This document shows positions 9,378-16,807 of a stretch of DNA of 64,000 bases, piece by piece. The position numbers and the translations under genes were made by a program. The notes beneath the pieces were generated by a model that ran no database searches, had not been told where the DNA came from, and was given only the letters and a program-made list of their open reading frames with translations. This DNA is from Verrucomicrobiota bacterium (GTDB lineage: Bacteria; Verrucomicrobiota; Verrucomicrobiia; Verrucomicrobiales; Verrucomicrobiaceae), in the NCBI GenBank assembly GCA_025360015.1, contig JANYCZ010000037.1, positions 62,001-126,000 of the forward strand, in the 5' to 3' direction. The number at the start of each line of letters is the position of its first letter. Position 1 is the stretch's first letter.

Positions 9378-9782
9378 TTACTTTTTCGGTGCCTGCGTCG
9401 CCAGCCCGATGTTCGTGAAGCCGGCGCGGCCCACGGCGGTGAGCACGTCCATGATGGTCTGGTAGGACGTGCCGGTGCTCCCGCGCACGACGATGGGCGC
9501 CTCCGGTATTGCAGCCTTGATCGCCTCCAGCTTGCTGGAAAGTTCGTCGATCGTGACGGCGGCCGCGTTGAGCTTGATGTTGCCCTGGTCGTCCACGGTG
9601 ACGGCCTGCATTTTTGGGCCTTCGATGGGCTTGGAGGTGGAGGGTCCGCCGCGCGGCAGGTTCACCTTTACGCCTTGTACACCGGCGGTGGTCATGATGA
9701 TGAAGATGAGCAGCAGAACCAGGTAAAGGTCCACCATTGGCGTGACGTTGATGTCATCGTAAGATTTGTTGTCGGCATCCAT
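9378..9782 (-). CDS. exbD: ExbD/TolR-family biopolymer transporter
   Basis: The 134-residue protein is the normal family length. It has a short cytoplasmic start, a single membrane helix at about 15-33 (TPMVDLYLVLLLIFIIM) holding the conserved proton-path Asp at residue 18, and a periplasmic domain to the C-terminus. It forms the stator with the ExbB encoded 12 bp upstream. The TonB gene follows after 21 bp, so the three form one energising module. Confidence 0.93.
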   Translation of the reverse strand: MDADNKSYDDINVTPMVDLYLVLLLIFIIMTTAGVQGVKVNLPRGGPSTSKPIEGPKMQAVTVDDQGNIKLNAAAVTIDELSSKLEAIKAAIPEAPIVVRGSTGTSYQTIMDVLTAVGRAGFTNIGLATQAPKK

Positions 9783-9794
9783 GGAAGTGGGTGA

Positions 9795-11660
9795 TTACTC
9801 CTTGTAGTGTTCCGCCATCTTCGTGACGAACTCGTCGATGAAGGTCTCCATGTTGGAGACCACGTCCTTGATGCGTGAGCTGAGGTAGCTGTAGATAAAC
9901 AGCGCCGGAATCGCCACGGCGAGACCCGCCACCGTGGCGAGCAGCGCGCCTGCAATGCCGGGAGCAATGGAGTTCACCTCCACCTGGCCGGACTTCGCAA
10001 TGACGGCGAAGGTGATCATCACCCCGATCACCGTGCCCAGCAGCCCGAGGTAAGGACCACCCGCGATGCCGATGGTCAGGAACACCAGCTTGCCGTTGAG
10101 CTTCTGCACCTCCCGCACCATGCCGCCATGCAGCGTCGCTTTGATCGCCTGGATCGAGCGTCCGCTCAGACCCATGGAGAGGCCTTTCGCCTCCTTCTTC
10201 TCCTGCGTGTTAAAGGTCACCTGGCGGAAGGACTTCATGCGGTGGCTGATCTCTTCCGAGCCCAGGTGGTAGAGCTGGTACAGCGGGGACTGCCGCATCA
10301 GCTTGTGCATCTTGCCGCTCACGCTTCCGCCGATGTTTTGCACGCTCTCCGCGTCTTCTGTGTCGATGGCGGTGAGGTCGCTGGAAATCTTCTCCCAGCG
10401 CTTCGTGAATTCCTTCGAGGCCTTCTCAATCGTGTTGAGATACATGATTTTTCCCGCCGCAATGATCCAGCCCATGATCGCCAGAATCGTGCAGAGAACG
10501 ATCACGACCCAGCCGTCAAACGTGAGGTCCTTGGAGATGTCCGTGATGAGCGAGAGATGCTTCATGATCTCGCTTTCTTCCTTGTGGTCGGAGGCCTCGT
10601 CCGCGCCCACGCTGAGCAGCTTGTCCTTGTCCCCAGTCGTGCCCTGGTTCACCGCCGCAAACTGAATGTATCCCGCAGGCCGCGCCGTCTTGGCGATCTG
10701 CACTTCATCGATCTCACCCGTGTAGCCCACGAAGTCTCCGGTGCTGTCCTTGTCGAGCTCCACCGGCGTCTTCAGCGCAGGCATCGCAGCGCTCACCGCA
10801 CCGTAGGATTTGCCATCCACATACACCGTGATGTTGCCCGCATCCGCCACGGCGGCCACATGGTGCCAGCCACCGGCGGCGATGGGCGCGCCCACGCTGC
10901 TGCGCTTCTTGTTCACTTCCACAAACGGGACGCCGTTGTCCAGCCCCAGGATGAAAGCATTCGCGCCATCGCGGCGGCTGAGGAGCACGGCATTCGGCTG
11001 CAGGGCGCTCGGCTTGATCCACGCGGAAACCGTCAGCGGTGCGCCCATGGCCCACTCCGGCAGCGGCGGGGCAGGGACCTTGATCGCCGTCTGTCCAAAC
11101 ACACGCAGCCCGCCGCCGATGAGAGATCCCGCCGCCGGGGGTGGCGTGCCTTCCGCATTCGCTCCGGTGGGGGACGAGTCCGTGCCCGCCTTTGACGCAT
11201 CCGCAAAGTGGTACACCAGCACCGTATTCGCCTCATACGTTTCCTTCGCCGCCTCCGGCGCACCGGCCTCGCTATTGCCGTAGTACAGCCAGATGGCGGT
11301 GGCGTTCGCAGGCTTGAGGTCCGGCACCTGCACCCACACGTAGGCTTCATTGAGCAGTGAGTCCCACTTTTCCACGTGGTGCTTCAGCACCGTCTTGTGA
11401 TCGTCCGCCACGAAGCGCAGATCGCTGCCGTCTTCCTTGGCCGAGATGAAGTTGAACACGCCTTCATGCAGACGCACCAGCACCGCCGTGGTGCCGATGG
11501 GTTCGGCAATCGCCACGCCCTTGCCCGAGGTGTCGATGTCGATCTTCTTGCGCGTGGGCCACTTTGCATCCCACCAGGTGGTTTCAGCAGCGGACACAAA
11601 GGCGGCCGCAGCCAGCTGGAAGGCCAGAAGGGAGATCAGGAGACGTGGGAGGCGGGACAT
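9795..11660 (-). CDS. exbB: ExbB/TolQ proton channel with N-terminal DUF2341 and LamG domains
   Basis: The 621-residue protein is about 2.5 times the usual ExbB length. A signal peptide (about 1-25) is followed by a DUF2341 domain (about 27-160, WWDAKWPTRKKIDID to WLYYGNSEA), a LamG/concanavalin-like domain (about 165-350, including WHHVAAV and TVYVDG), one membrane helix (383-405), a charged cytoplasmic loop (410-520) and two further helices (525-555 with GGPYLGLLGTVIGVM, and 566-592). The last two are the MotA/TolQ/ExbB core. The large front part should face the periplasm. This domain order is familiar from planctomycetes and verrucomicrobia. The start was chosen for its signal peptide; 35 bp separate it from the tpsB stop. 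Confidence 0.92.
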   Translation of the reverse strand: MSRLPRLLISLLAFQLAAAAFVSAAETTWWDAKWPTRKKIDIDTSGKGVAIAEPIGTTAVLVRLHEGVFNFISAKEDGSDLRFVADDHKTVLKHHVEKWDSLLNEAYVWVQVPDLKPANATAIWLYYGNSEAGAPEAAKETYEANTVLVYHFADASKAGTDSSPTGANAEGTPPPAAGSLIGGGLRVFGQTAIKVPAPPLPEWAMGAPLTVSAWIKPSALQPNAVLLSRRDGANAFILGLDNGVPFVEVNKKRSSVGAPIAAGGWHHVAAVADAGNITVYVDGKSYGAVSAAMPALKTPVELDKDSTGDFVGYTGEIDEVQIAKTARPAGYIQFAAVNQGTTGDKDKLLSVGADEASDHKEESEIMKHLSLITDISKDLTFDGWVVIVLCTILAIMGWIIAAGKIMYLNTIEKASKEFTKRWEKISSDLTAIDTEDAESVQNIGGSVSGKMHKLMRQSPLYQLYHLGSEEISHRMKSFRQVTFNTQEKKEAKGLSMGLSGRSIQAIKATLHGGMVREVQKLNGKLVFLTIGIAGGPYLGLLGTVIGVMITFAVIAKSGQVEVNSIAPGIAGALLATVAGLAVAIPALFIYSYLSSRIKDVVSNMETFIDEFVTKMAEHYKE

Positions 11661-11695
11661 GCAGCGTTGAGGGAGTTGGGGAAAAAAGAGTGCGG

Positions 11696-13324
11696 TTAAA
11701 AATCCATGCCGAGGCGGAAGAGAAGGAAGAGGTCATGCGCCAGCGCGTTCGGCTGGGTGACCAGCGGCATCGCCAGATCCACGGAGCCGGTGAGGTGGTT
11801 CAGGTAGCGGATGCGGCTGCCGAAGCCCGCGCTCGCCAGGTCGTAGCTGCGCTTCTCCGCTGGCAGCGTGTGGTTGGTGTACAGCTTGCCGCCTTCCAGG
11901 AAGGCATACACGCGCCACTGATTCTCCCGGTCCTTCGCGGAGCCGAGGAAGTTCGGACTGCGGAACTCCAGCGTGCCAAAAATCCCCGAGTCACCGAGTC
12001 GCGTGGCGATGAGATAGCCGCGCGCGTTGTTGAAGCCGCCGCCGGAAGTCTGCTCCGTATTGATCAGCGCGTCCGGCGTGGCCTGCCCCTGCGCGCGTGT
12101 GTAGATCTGAAAGCCGTTCGCCACGTCATGCGTGTGCGAGAGGTCGCCGCGGAAGTAAAAGAAACTGTCATTCGCGCTGAAGCGCCGCGCCGCAAACTGC
12201 GTCTGCGAGCCGCCCATGCCGGTGACGTGCCAGGTCAGCGCCGCGTTGAACTCCGTGTACGCCTGATCCGTCACCCGGCTCGCGCTGTAGGACAGGTTAA
12301 ACGGATAATAGGCGATGGGAGAAGATACCAGCGCGCCGCCCGCATTCACGTCCTGCACAAAATTCTTGTAGTCCATGCCGAAGCTGAAGGAGTGAAAATA
12401 GCCCTGCTTCGCCGGCAGCGTCCGCATCAGGCGAAAGCCCACGATCTGCCCTTTCCCGATCACCGTCGTGCCGCCCAGTGCCGCGATGTTGCTGTCCTGC
12501 ACCGTGCCCGTCAGCATCACGCTCAGCCCTTCCACGCTGTTCACCGGGGCCTGATAAAAGGCGGAGTACACCGCACTGTCCGTAGTCTTCTCCGGGGCGA
12601 CCTGAAAGCTGCCCCCCAGCGTGTGGCCCATCTGCCACAGGTTGCTGTAGCTCAGCGAGCCGCTCAGGCGCAGCGGCACCGTGTTCGCATTGTGCTGGTT
12701 GTTCAGCTCCAGGCTCCCGTGCAGCGGCAGCTTGTCCTCCACCTTCAGGTCGATATCCACCGTGCCCGGCACCACACCCGCGCGCAGCTCCGGCGTGATC
12801 TTCCTGTCCCGCCAGCGGTTCAGCGCCATCACGTCCTTGGAAATTTCATTGAAGTTCGGCACCGTGCCCTCCTTCATCGAAGGGGCCTGCGCCTTGATCG
12901 TGCTCGGCAGGAAATAGCGCGCCCCCTTCACCCGCAGGCGTCCCACGGGAGTTTCTACCACTTCCAGGTAGATCACACCACGATTCCCCGTCTGCTGCGG
13001 CACCTGCACACCCACGCTCTGGTAGCCCTTCGCCTTATAGACTTTCTCCAGCGCCAGCCGTGCCCCCTCAATGTCCTGCTCGCCCCGGCCCGGCCCCATG
13101 AACGGATACACCGCCTCCTCGATCTCAATGCCCTTCAGCAGATGGTTTCCGCGCACGCGGTATTCGCGCACGTAGAGATTGCCGAGCTGCGACAAAGCCG
13201 TCGGCGCAGGAGATGCCGTACTCTCAGTCGTGGTGGCCGCGTCGCACATCATGCCAAAACCCGCCCAGCACACCAGCGCGGTGGTGCTTGTTTTGAAAAT
13301 GGAGTGAAAGAATGGGGACAGCAT
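11696..13324 (-). CDS. TpsB outer-membrane transporter (ShlB/FhaC/HecB family)
   Basis: I start the 542-residue protein at ATG 13324, because the signal-like stretch FKTSTTALVCWAGFGMMCDAA follows it; an upstream in-frame start at 13438 would add an implausible leader. A POTRA-like part spans about residues 55-190 (YVREYRVRGNHLLKG, VYKAKGYQSVGVQVP, RGVIYLEVVE), with the second POTRA signature VDIDLKVEDK near 240. A barrel follows (GSLSYSNLWQMGHTLGGSFQ, GGGFNNARGYL) and the protein ends in Phe. The family exports TpsA proteins with an N-terminal TPS domain, and one lies at the other end of this gene train. It is the first gene of the train, with ExbB 35 bp downstream. Confidence 0.9.
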   Translation of the reverse strand: MLSPFFHSIFKTSTTALVCWAGFGMMCDAATTTESTASPAPTALSQLGNLYVREYRVRGNHLLKGIEIEEAVYPFMGPGRGEQDIEGARLALEKVYKAKGYQSVGVQVPQQTGNRGVIYLEVVETPVGRLRVKGARYFLPSTIKAQAPSMKEGTVPNFNEISKDVMALNRWRDRKITPELRAGVVPGTVDIDLKVEDKLPLHGSLELNNQHNANTVPLRLSGSLSYSNLWQMGHTLGGSFQVAPEKTTDSAVYSAFYQAPVNSVEGLSVMLTGTVQDSNIAALGGTTVIGKGQIVGFRLMRTLPAKQGYFHSFSFGMDYKNFVQDVNAGGALVSSPIAYYPFNLSYSASRVTDQAYTEFNAALTWHVTGMGGSQTQFAARRFSANDSFFYFRGDLSHTHDVANGFQIYTRAQGQATPDALINTEQTSGGGFNNARGYLIATRLGDSGIFGTLEFRSPNFLGSAKDRENQWRVYAFLEGGKLYTNHTLPAEKRSYDLASAGFGSRIRYLNHLTGSVDLAMPLVTQPNALAHDLFLLFRLGMDF

Positions 13325-13449
13325 TGGCGCAGATTTCAGAGCCCCTCTTTTTCGTTCGCAGCAGGACTCCCTCAAGCTGGCCGCTGTTACGAATGCGTCA
13401 CACGCCACCCACCCGCCGCACCGTGTAAGTGGGTACAACAGCTTATTAA

Positions 13450-13465
13450 GTGACAGTTATGTCAC
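13450..13465. promoter_or_regulatory. candidate operator upstream of the TPS gene train
   Basis: A perfect inverted repeat, GTGACA then four bases then TGTCAC, lies about 125 bp before the tpsB ATG. The symmetry and position suit a dimeric regulator site, but no regulator gene is adjacent and the motif matches no site I can name with confidence. Confidence 0.35.
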
Positions 13466-13673
13466 CTTCACCGTTCGCCCCATCAAAGTAACAGGCTCAT
13501 TCATGCCACGCACCCGTGGCATCATTCGCCTTTCGACCCTCTTCGAAGTATCTGCCGAGCCTCCTTTCTCCTTATGCTTTCCACCACAGCCATGTCCGGC
13601 AGGGTTGGGTGTGGCGGTGTTTTGTGTCACCGCTACGCGGTTCCACGAAATGGGGTGATGGGTGATACAGGGT

Positions 13674-13728
13674 CCGTGGGTTGGCACCCACGGCTACGAT
13701 TATGCCAGCCCTCCGGGCTTTCGGAGGG
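13674..13728. repeat. double-hairpin intergenic repeat
   Basis: Two adjacent perfect stems: CCGTGGGT with ACCCACGG (loop TGGC, 13674-13693) and CCCTCCG with CGGAGGG (13709-13728). The layout resembles dispersed palindromic elements common in PVC genomes. It is not followed by a T-run, so a simple terminator is unlikely. Confidence 0.55.
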
Positions 13729-13777
13729 AGAGAGAGTGTGTGCGGCTTGAAGTCTGCCATGACATGCCATGCCATGA

Positions 13778-13945
13778 ACTTGCCACGCCCATTCAGCACA
13801 GGTGTTGCAAACACCGCGGCAGGAAGCGACGGCTCTGCTGAAGCGGCAGAAAGCCACCGAGTTTTACGATGCCTGGCTGAACAATGTGCGGGGCAAGATC
13901 AAGATCCAGATCCTGCCACCGCCAGATGCCAAGACCGCGAAGTGA
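13778..13945 (+). pseudogene. 3' remnant of an isomerase-like (SurA/PpiC-type) gene
   Basis: A frame open from the stop at 13775 to TGA at 13943 has no proper start, but from 13820 it reads as a convincing protein tail: QEATALLKRQKATEFYDAWL, then NNVRGKIKIQILPPP and a short basic end. Long helix followed by a short beta segment and Pro-rich end is typical of C-termini of periplasmic PpiC/SurA-like isomerases. The body of the gene is absent upstream, where repeats lie instead. It is not a copy of the tail of the isomerase at 4510-5757. The family assignment rests on composition only. Confidence 0.45.
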
Positions 13946-14055
13946 GCAGGCCGCCCCATGGCTCAGGCGCGCCAGAATGAATTTCTGCAGTGCCGCAGCG
14001 GAAGGAAAAAGGGGCGGCGGACAGGCCATGGCAGAAAGAGCTTGCTGTTGCGAAA

Positions 14056-14087
14056 CTATTTGGCAATTTAGCCAAATAACCAAATAG
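14056..14087. promoter_or_regulatory. nested inverted-repeat operator of the ars locus
   Basis: Three half-sites lie directly before the arsR ATG at 14091. TATTTGGC (14057) pairs perfectly with GCCAAATA (14071-14078) over a six-base spacer. CTATTTGG (14056) also pairs perfectly with CCAAATAG (14080-14087). One left half-site can therefore serve two right half-sites. The AT-rich palindrome in GC-rich surroundings fits an ArsR-family dimer site, with autoregulation expected. Confidence 0.7.
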
Positions 14088-14090
14088 ACC

Positions 14091-14402
14091 ATGCCCCCAC
14101 GCAAGACAGTTTCCACCAAACGCTCCGCCGTTATCAAGGCGCTCGCGCACCCCTCGCGCCTCCTGATCGCCGAGGCGCTCATGGAGGGGGAGATGTGCGT
14201 GTGCGATCTCAAGGACTTGGTGGGTGCGGACATGTCCACCGTCTCCAAGCACCTCAGCCTCATGCGTCAGGCGGGTGTGCTCGTCTCTGACAAGCGCGGG
14301 CTGAACATCTACTACCGCCTCGCCTGCGACTGCCTGGGCGACTTCCTCCGCTGCCTCGACCAGCTCGCTCCCAAGAAGGCCACCACTCAATCCTGCTGCT
14401 GA
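14091..14402 (+). CDS. arsR: ArsR-family arsenite-responsive repressor
   Basis: The 103-residue winged-helix protein has the ArsR core (AVIKALAHPSRLLIAEAL, then STVSKHLSLMRQAGVL as recognition helix) and the metal-binding CVCDL motif with Cys36 and Cys38. An additional Cys337-type site is not needed to explain the call; further cysteines lie in the C-terminal part (CDCLGDFLRC and a final SCC). In this family arsenite binding releases the operator. The gene opens a same-strand cluster whose next genes are an arsenic-type aquaporin and ArsC, and the operator lies just in front. Confidence 0.93.
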   Translation: MPPRKTVSTKRSAVIKALAHPSRLLIAEALMEGEMCVCDLKDLVGADMSTVSKHLSLMRQAGVLVSDKRGLNIYYRLACDCLGDFLRCLDQLAPKKATTQSCC

Positions 14403-14410
14403 CTCACGCC

Positions 14411-14899
14411 ATGAACCTCACCGAATTCCTCACCCACCTCCGCGCTCACGCGGACAAGCCGCTGCTCTTTGTCCTGCCGGATGGCGGCCTCATCCCCGCG
14501 CACTGCCACATCACTGAAGTGGGCCACGTCCTGAAGCGCTTCATTGACTGCGGCGGCACCCGCCGCACCCTGGAGACCTGCCTGCTCCAGACGTGGGTGC
14601 ATGACGATACCGATCACCGTCTTCTCGCTGGCAAACTCGCCACCATCTTCGGCATGGCGGGCGATGTGCTCCCGCATCACGATCTGCCCGTCGAGATCGA
14701 ATATGAGGACGGCGTGGTCGCGCAGTTCCCGGTGGAAAGCGCGGAGCTCATCGACGGCGCACTGGCCTTCCGCCTCGGTTTCAAACACACCGACTGCCTC
14801 GCCCGCGGCATCTGCCTGCCCGGTGCCTGCGCCCCAGCGCCAGTCCCTGAAGCCGCAGCGGAATCCTCCTGCTGCACGCCCGGCTCCCAATGCTGCTGA
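14411..14899 (+). CDS. DUF6428-like Cys-rich protein of the ars locus
   Basis: The 162-residue protein begins eight bases after arsR. Its body looks compact and mixed alpha/beta (LLFVLPDGGLIPAHCHITEVG, TLETCLLQTWVHDD, LPVEIEYEDGVVAQFPV), which matches my memory of the DUF6428 family found in arsenic gene clusters. The C-terminal ~35 residues are Cys-rich (DCLARGICLPGACAP, then SSCCTPGSQCC), suggesting binding of a soft metal or metalloid such as arsenite. No enzymatic motif is visible. A role as arsenite chaperone or sensor is an inference from the cysteines and neighbours. Confidence 0.75.
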   Translation: MNLTEFLTHLRAHADKPLLFVLPDGGLIPAHCHITEVGHVLKRFIDCGGTRRTLETCLLQTWVHDDTDHRLLAGKLATIFGMAGDVLPHHDLPVEIEYEDGVVAQFPVESAELIDGALAFRLGFKHTDCLARGICLPGACAPAPVPEAAAESSCCTPGSQCC

Positions 14900-14910
14900 C
14901 ACAGACACCC

Positions 14911-15591
14911 ATGAAAAAACTCCTCGCCGAATGCCTCGGCACATTCACGCTCGTCTTCGCCGGTACCGGGGCCATCGTCATCAATGCGGCCTACGGGGGA
15001 GCCATCACGCATGTGGGCATCGCCCTTACCTTCGGGCTCGTCGTGCTGGCGATGATCCACACCTTTGGCGATGTCAGCGGCGCTCACCTGAACCCCGCCG
15101 TCACGCTTGGCTTTGCCGCCGCACGGCGCTTCGCCTGGCGTGATGTGCCCGCGTACCTCGGCGCGCAGCTTGTGGGTGCCCTCGCCGCCAGCACCCTCCT
15201 CCACGGCCTCTTTCCCCAAGACCCCGCCAGCCTCGGCACCACGCTGCCTGCCGGGTCCGATCTGCAAAGCTTTGTGCTGGAGCTGGTGCTCACCGCCATT
15301 CTCATGCTCACCATTCTGAGCGTTTCCACGGGTGCCAAAGAAAAAGGCATCACTGCTGGCATCGCCATCGGCGGCGTCATCGCCCTGGAGGCCCTGTTTG
15401 CCGGACCCGTCAGCGGTGCTTCCATGAACCCCGCCCGCTCACTGGCTCCCGCACTCGTTTCCGGCCACCTCGAGCATCTCTGGCTCTATCTCACCGCCCC
15501 CGTGCTCGGTGCCCTCCTCGCCGTGCCGTTGTGCATCGGCGTGCGTGACAGCGGCTGCTGCGGTGGCCGCTGCGTGCCCGCCACCGAATAA
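14911..15591 (+). CDS. aqpS: MIP-family aquaporin, probably the arsenite channel of the locus
   Basis: The 226-residue protein is of normal family length. I choose ATG 14911, which gives a standard [12 protein letters not shown] start; ATG 14890 would add seven residues. Six membrane helices are evident, with both NPA boxes intact (HLNPAV at 59-64 and SMNPAR at 171-176). The second half carries [13 protein letters not shown], typical of the family. In Sinorhizobium-type ars operons an aquaporin (AqpS) replaces ArsB and lets out the arsenite made by ArsC. That context is present here: arsR before, arsC after. The gene symbol is by analogy. Confidence 0.87.
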   Translation: MKKLLAECLGTFTLVFAGTGAIVINAAYGGAITHVGIALTFGLVVLAMIHTFGDVSGAHLNPAVTLGFAAARRFAWRDVPAYLGAQLVGALAASTLLHGLFPQDPASLGTTLPAGSDLQSFVLELVLTAILMLTILSVSTGAKEKGITAGIAIGGVIALEALFAGPVSGASMNPARSLAPALVSGHLEHLWLYLTAPVLGALLAVPLCIGVRDSGCCGGRCVPATE

Positions 15592-15608
15592 CTTCTCTCA
15601 TCCCTCTC

Positions 15609-16115
15609 ATGAAACCCATCATCCTCATTCTATGCACCGGCAACTCCTGCCGCTCCCACCTTGCTGAAGGCATCCTGCGCCGCGCCTTGGGCGATGGCTT
15701 CACCGTCGCCAGCGCCGGATCCAAGCCCGCCGGCTACGTCCACCCCCTCGCCATCAAAGTCATGGCAGAGATCGGCATCGACATCTCCGCGCATCATTCC
15801 AAGCACCTCAATGAATTCCTCAGCCAGGACATTGAAACCGTCATCACCGTCTGCGGCAATGCCGACCAGGCCTGCCCCCTGTTTCCCGGCCAGGTGAACC
15901 GCCACCACTGGGGCTTTGACGATCCCGCCCACGCGACCGGCACCGAGGAGCAGCAATTGGAAGTCTTCCGTCGCGTGCGCGATGAAATCCGCGATGTGTT
16001 TGAGTCCTACGCCTCCGGCCGCAAGGACCAGGAAGCCATGGCCAAGTCCATGCTCCCGCTCGCGGCGCAGGCCTACAGCGACGGACGGCAGGACGAAAAC
16101 AAAACCCGTCCGTAG
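15609..16115 (+). CDS. arsC: thioredoxin-linked arsenate reductase (LMW-PTPase fold)
   Basis: The 168-residue protein carries the phosphatase-type P-loop CTGNSCRS, with Cys9 as nucleophile and Arg15 (CX5R), a resolving pair Cys82 and Cys89 in [10 protein letters not shown], and the general-acid Asp in the FDDPAH loop. Spacing matches the pI258 ArsC type, which uses thioredoxin. The tail from about 140 is longer than in the pI258 enzyme. It turns arsenate into arsenite in the cytoplasm. It lies 17 bp after the aquaporin, so the product can leave through that channel. Confidence 0.93.
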   Translation: MKPIILILCTGNSCRSHLAEGILRRALGDGFTVASAGSKPAGYVHPLAIKVMAEIGIDISAHHSKHLNEFLSQDIETVITVCGNADQACPLFPGQVNRHHWGFDDPAHATGTEEQQLEVFRRVRDEIRDVFESYASGRKDQEAMAKSMLPLAAQAYSDGRQDENKTRP

Positions 16116-16126
16116 CGCGACTCTAC

Positions 16127-16807
16127 ATGAGAACCCCGCGTCTTCTGGTGCTATTCCTCTGCTCCGCTGCGGCCCCTGTCTTTGGCACGCCCACCGGCCT
16201 CAACAACATCCCCACCGCAGACACCGTGCCGCACCGCACGGTGGCCGTGCAGTACTTCAGCAGCTTCGGTGGTGCGAACCAGTTCAGCACCAGCGGGCCG
16301 GGCAAAACATCGGACTGGGCAGGCTTTAAGACCGGCTGGGACTTCAAGCCCCTGCACCTGGAGTGGGGGCTGGACAGCCCACTGGGCACTGGCTATTCAG
16401 GCCCGCTGCTGTTCCAGACCAAGGCGCGCATTCAGCCCTGGGAAGATGGCATGTTCGCCCTTGGTGTTGCAGGTGTCGCTCTCACCGATACGGAGCGTGC
16501 ACGCGATCCCTTCACCTACGCCATGCTCTGGCATGACTTCCACCTCGCCCGTCTGCACGCAGGCTACGGCCTGCAAACTCATGGTGACAGCTTCCTCTTC
16601 GGCGTGGACCGCACCTGGAAGCTCTTCGAGCGCAATTTTAATCTCAACGCCGACCTCGTTCAGTCGCGCGATCAGCGCGGCCTCATCACCGCCGTCGGTG
16701 CCAAGTATGATCTGTGCAAACACATCGTCCTCGAAACCTGGGCCAACTTTCCCGACCGTGATCGCGTGAGCCTCATCGCCAAGATTAACTTTGTCTTCAC
16801 CTTCTAG
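16127..16807 (+). CDS. small outer-membrane beta-barrel-like protein at the end of the ars locus
   Basis: The 226-residue product has a signal peptide (to about residue 20, VFGTP) and then mostly amphipathic strands (HRTVAVQYFSSFGG, LHLEWGLDSPL, LHAGYGLQTHGDSFLFGV), ending in Phe (INFVFTF), the usual barrel end. It starts 11 bp after arsC and so probably shares its transcript. I do not recognise the family. An outer-membrane exit for arsenite or another oxyanion is a hypothesis from position. Its stop codon directly abuts the stop of the convergent gene at 16808. Confidence 0.75.
   Translation: MRTPRLLVLFLCSAAAPVFGTPTGLNNIPTADTVPHRTVAVQYFSSFGGANQFSTSGPGKTSDWAGFKTGWDFKPLHLEWGLDSPLGTGYSGPLLFQTKARIQPWEDGMFALGVAGVALTDTERARDPFTYAMLWHDFHLARLHAGYGLQTHGDSFLFGVDRTWKLFERNFNLNADLVQSRDQRGLITAVGAKYDLCKHIVLETWANFPDRDRVSLIAKINFVFTF

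Larger units (their letters stand above)
13439..13777. other. gene-poor stretch upstream of tpsB
   Basis: About 340 bp with no credible gene on either strand. It holds the inverted repeat at 13450-13465, a perfect 8-bp hairpin (ATGCCACG, loop of four, CGTGGCAT) at 13503-13522 and the double-hairpin repeat at 13674-13728. The tpsB promoter should lie at its left edge or just inside 13325-13440. Confidence 0.5.

Noticed and set aside
11564-13453. 629-codon open frame on the plus strand
   Set aside because: It lies opposite tpsB, which has clear POTRA-like and barrel signatures.
13503-13522. hairpin ATGCCACG/CGTGGCAT as a terminator
   Set aside because: There is no T-run on either side and no gene ends nearby in a fitting direction.
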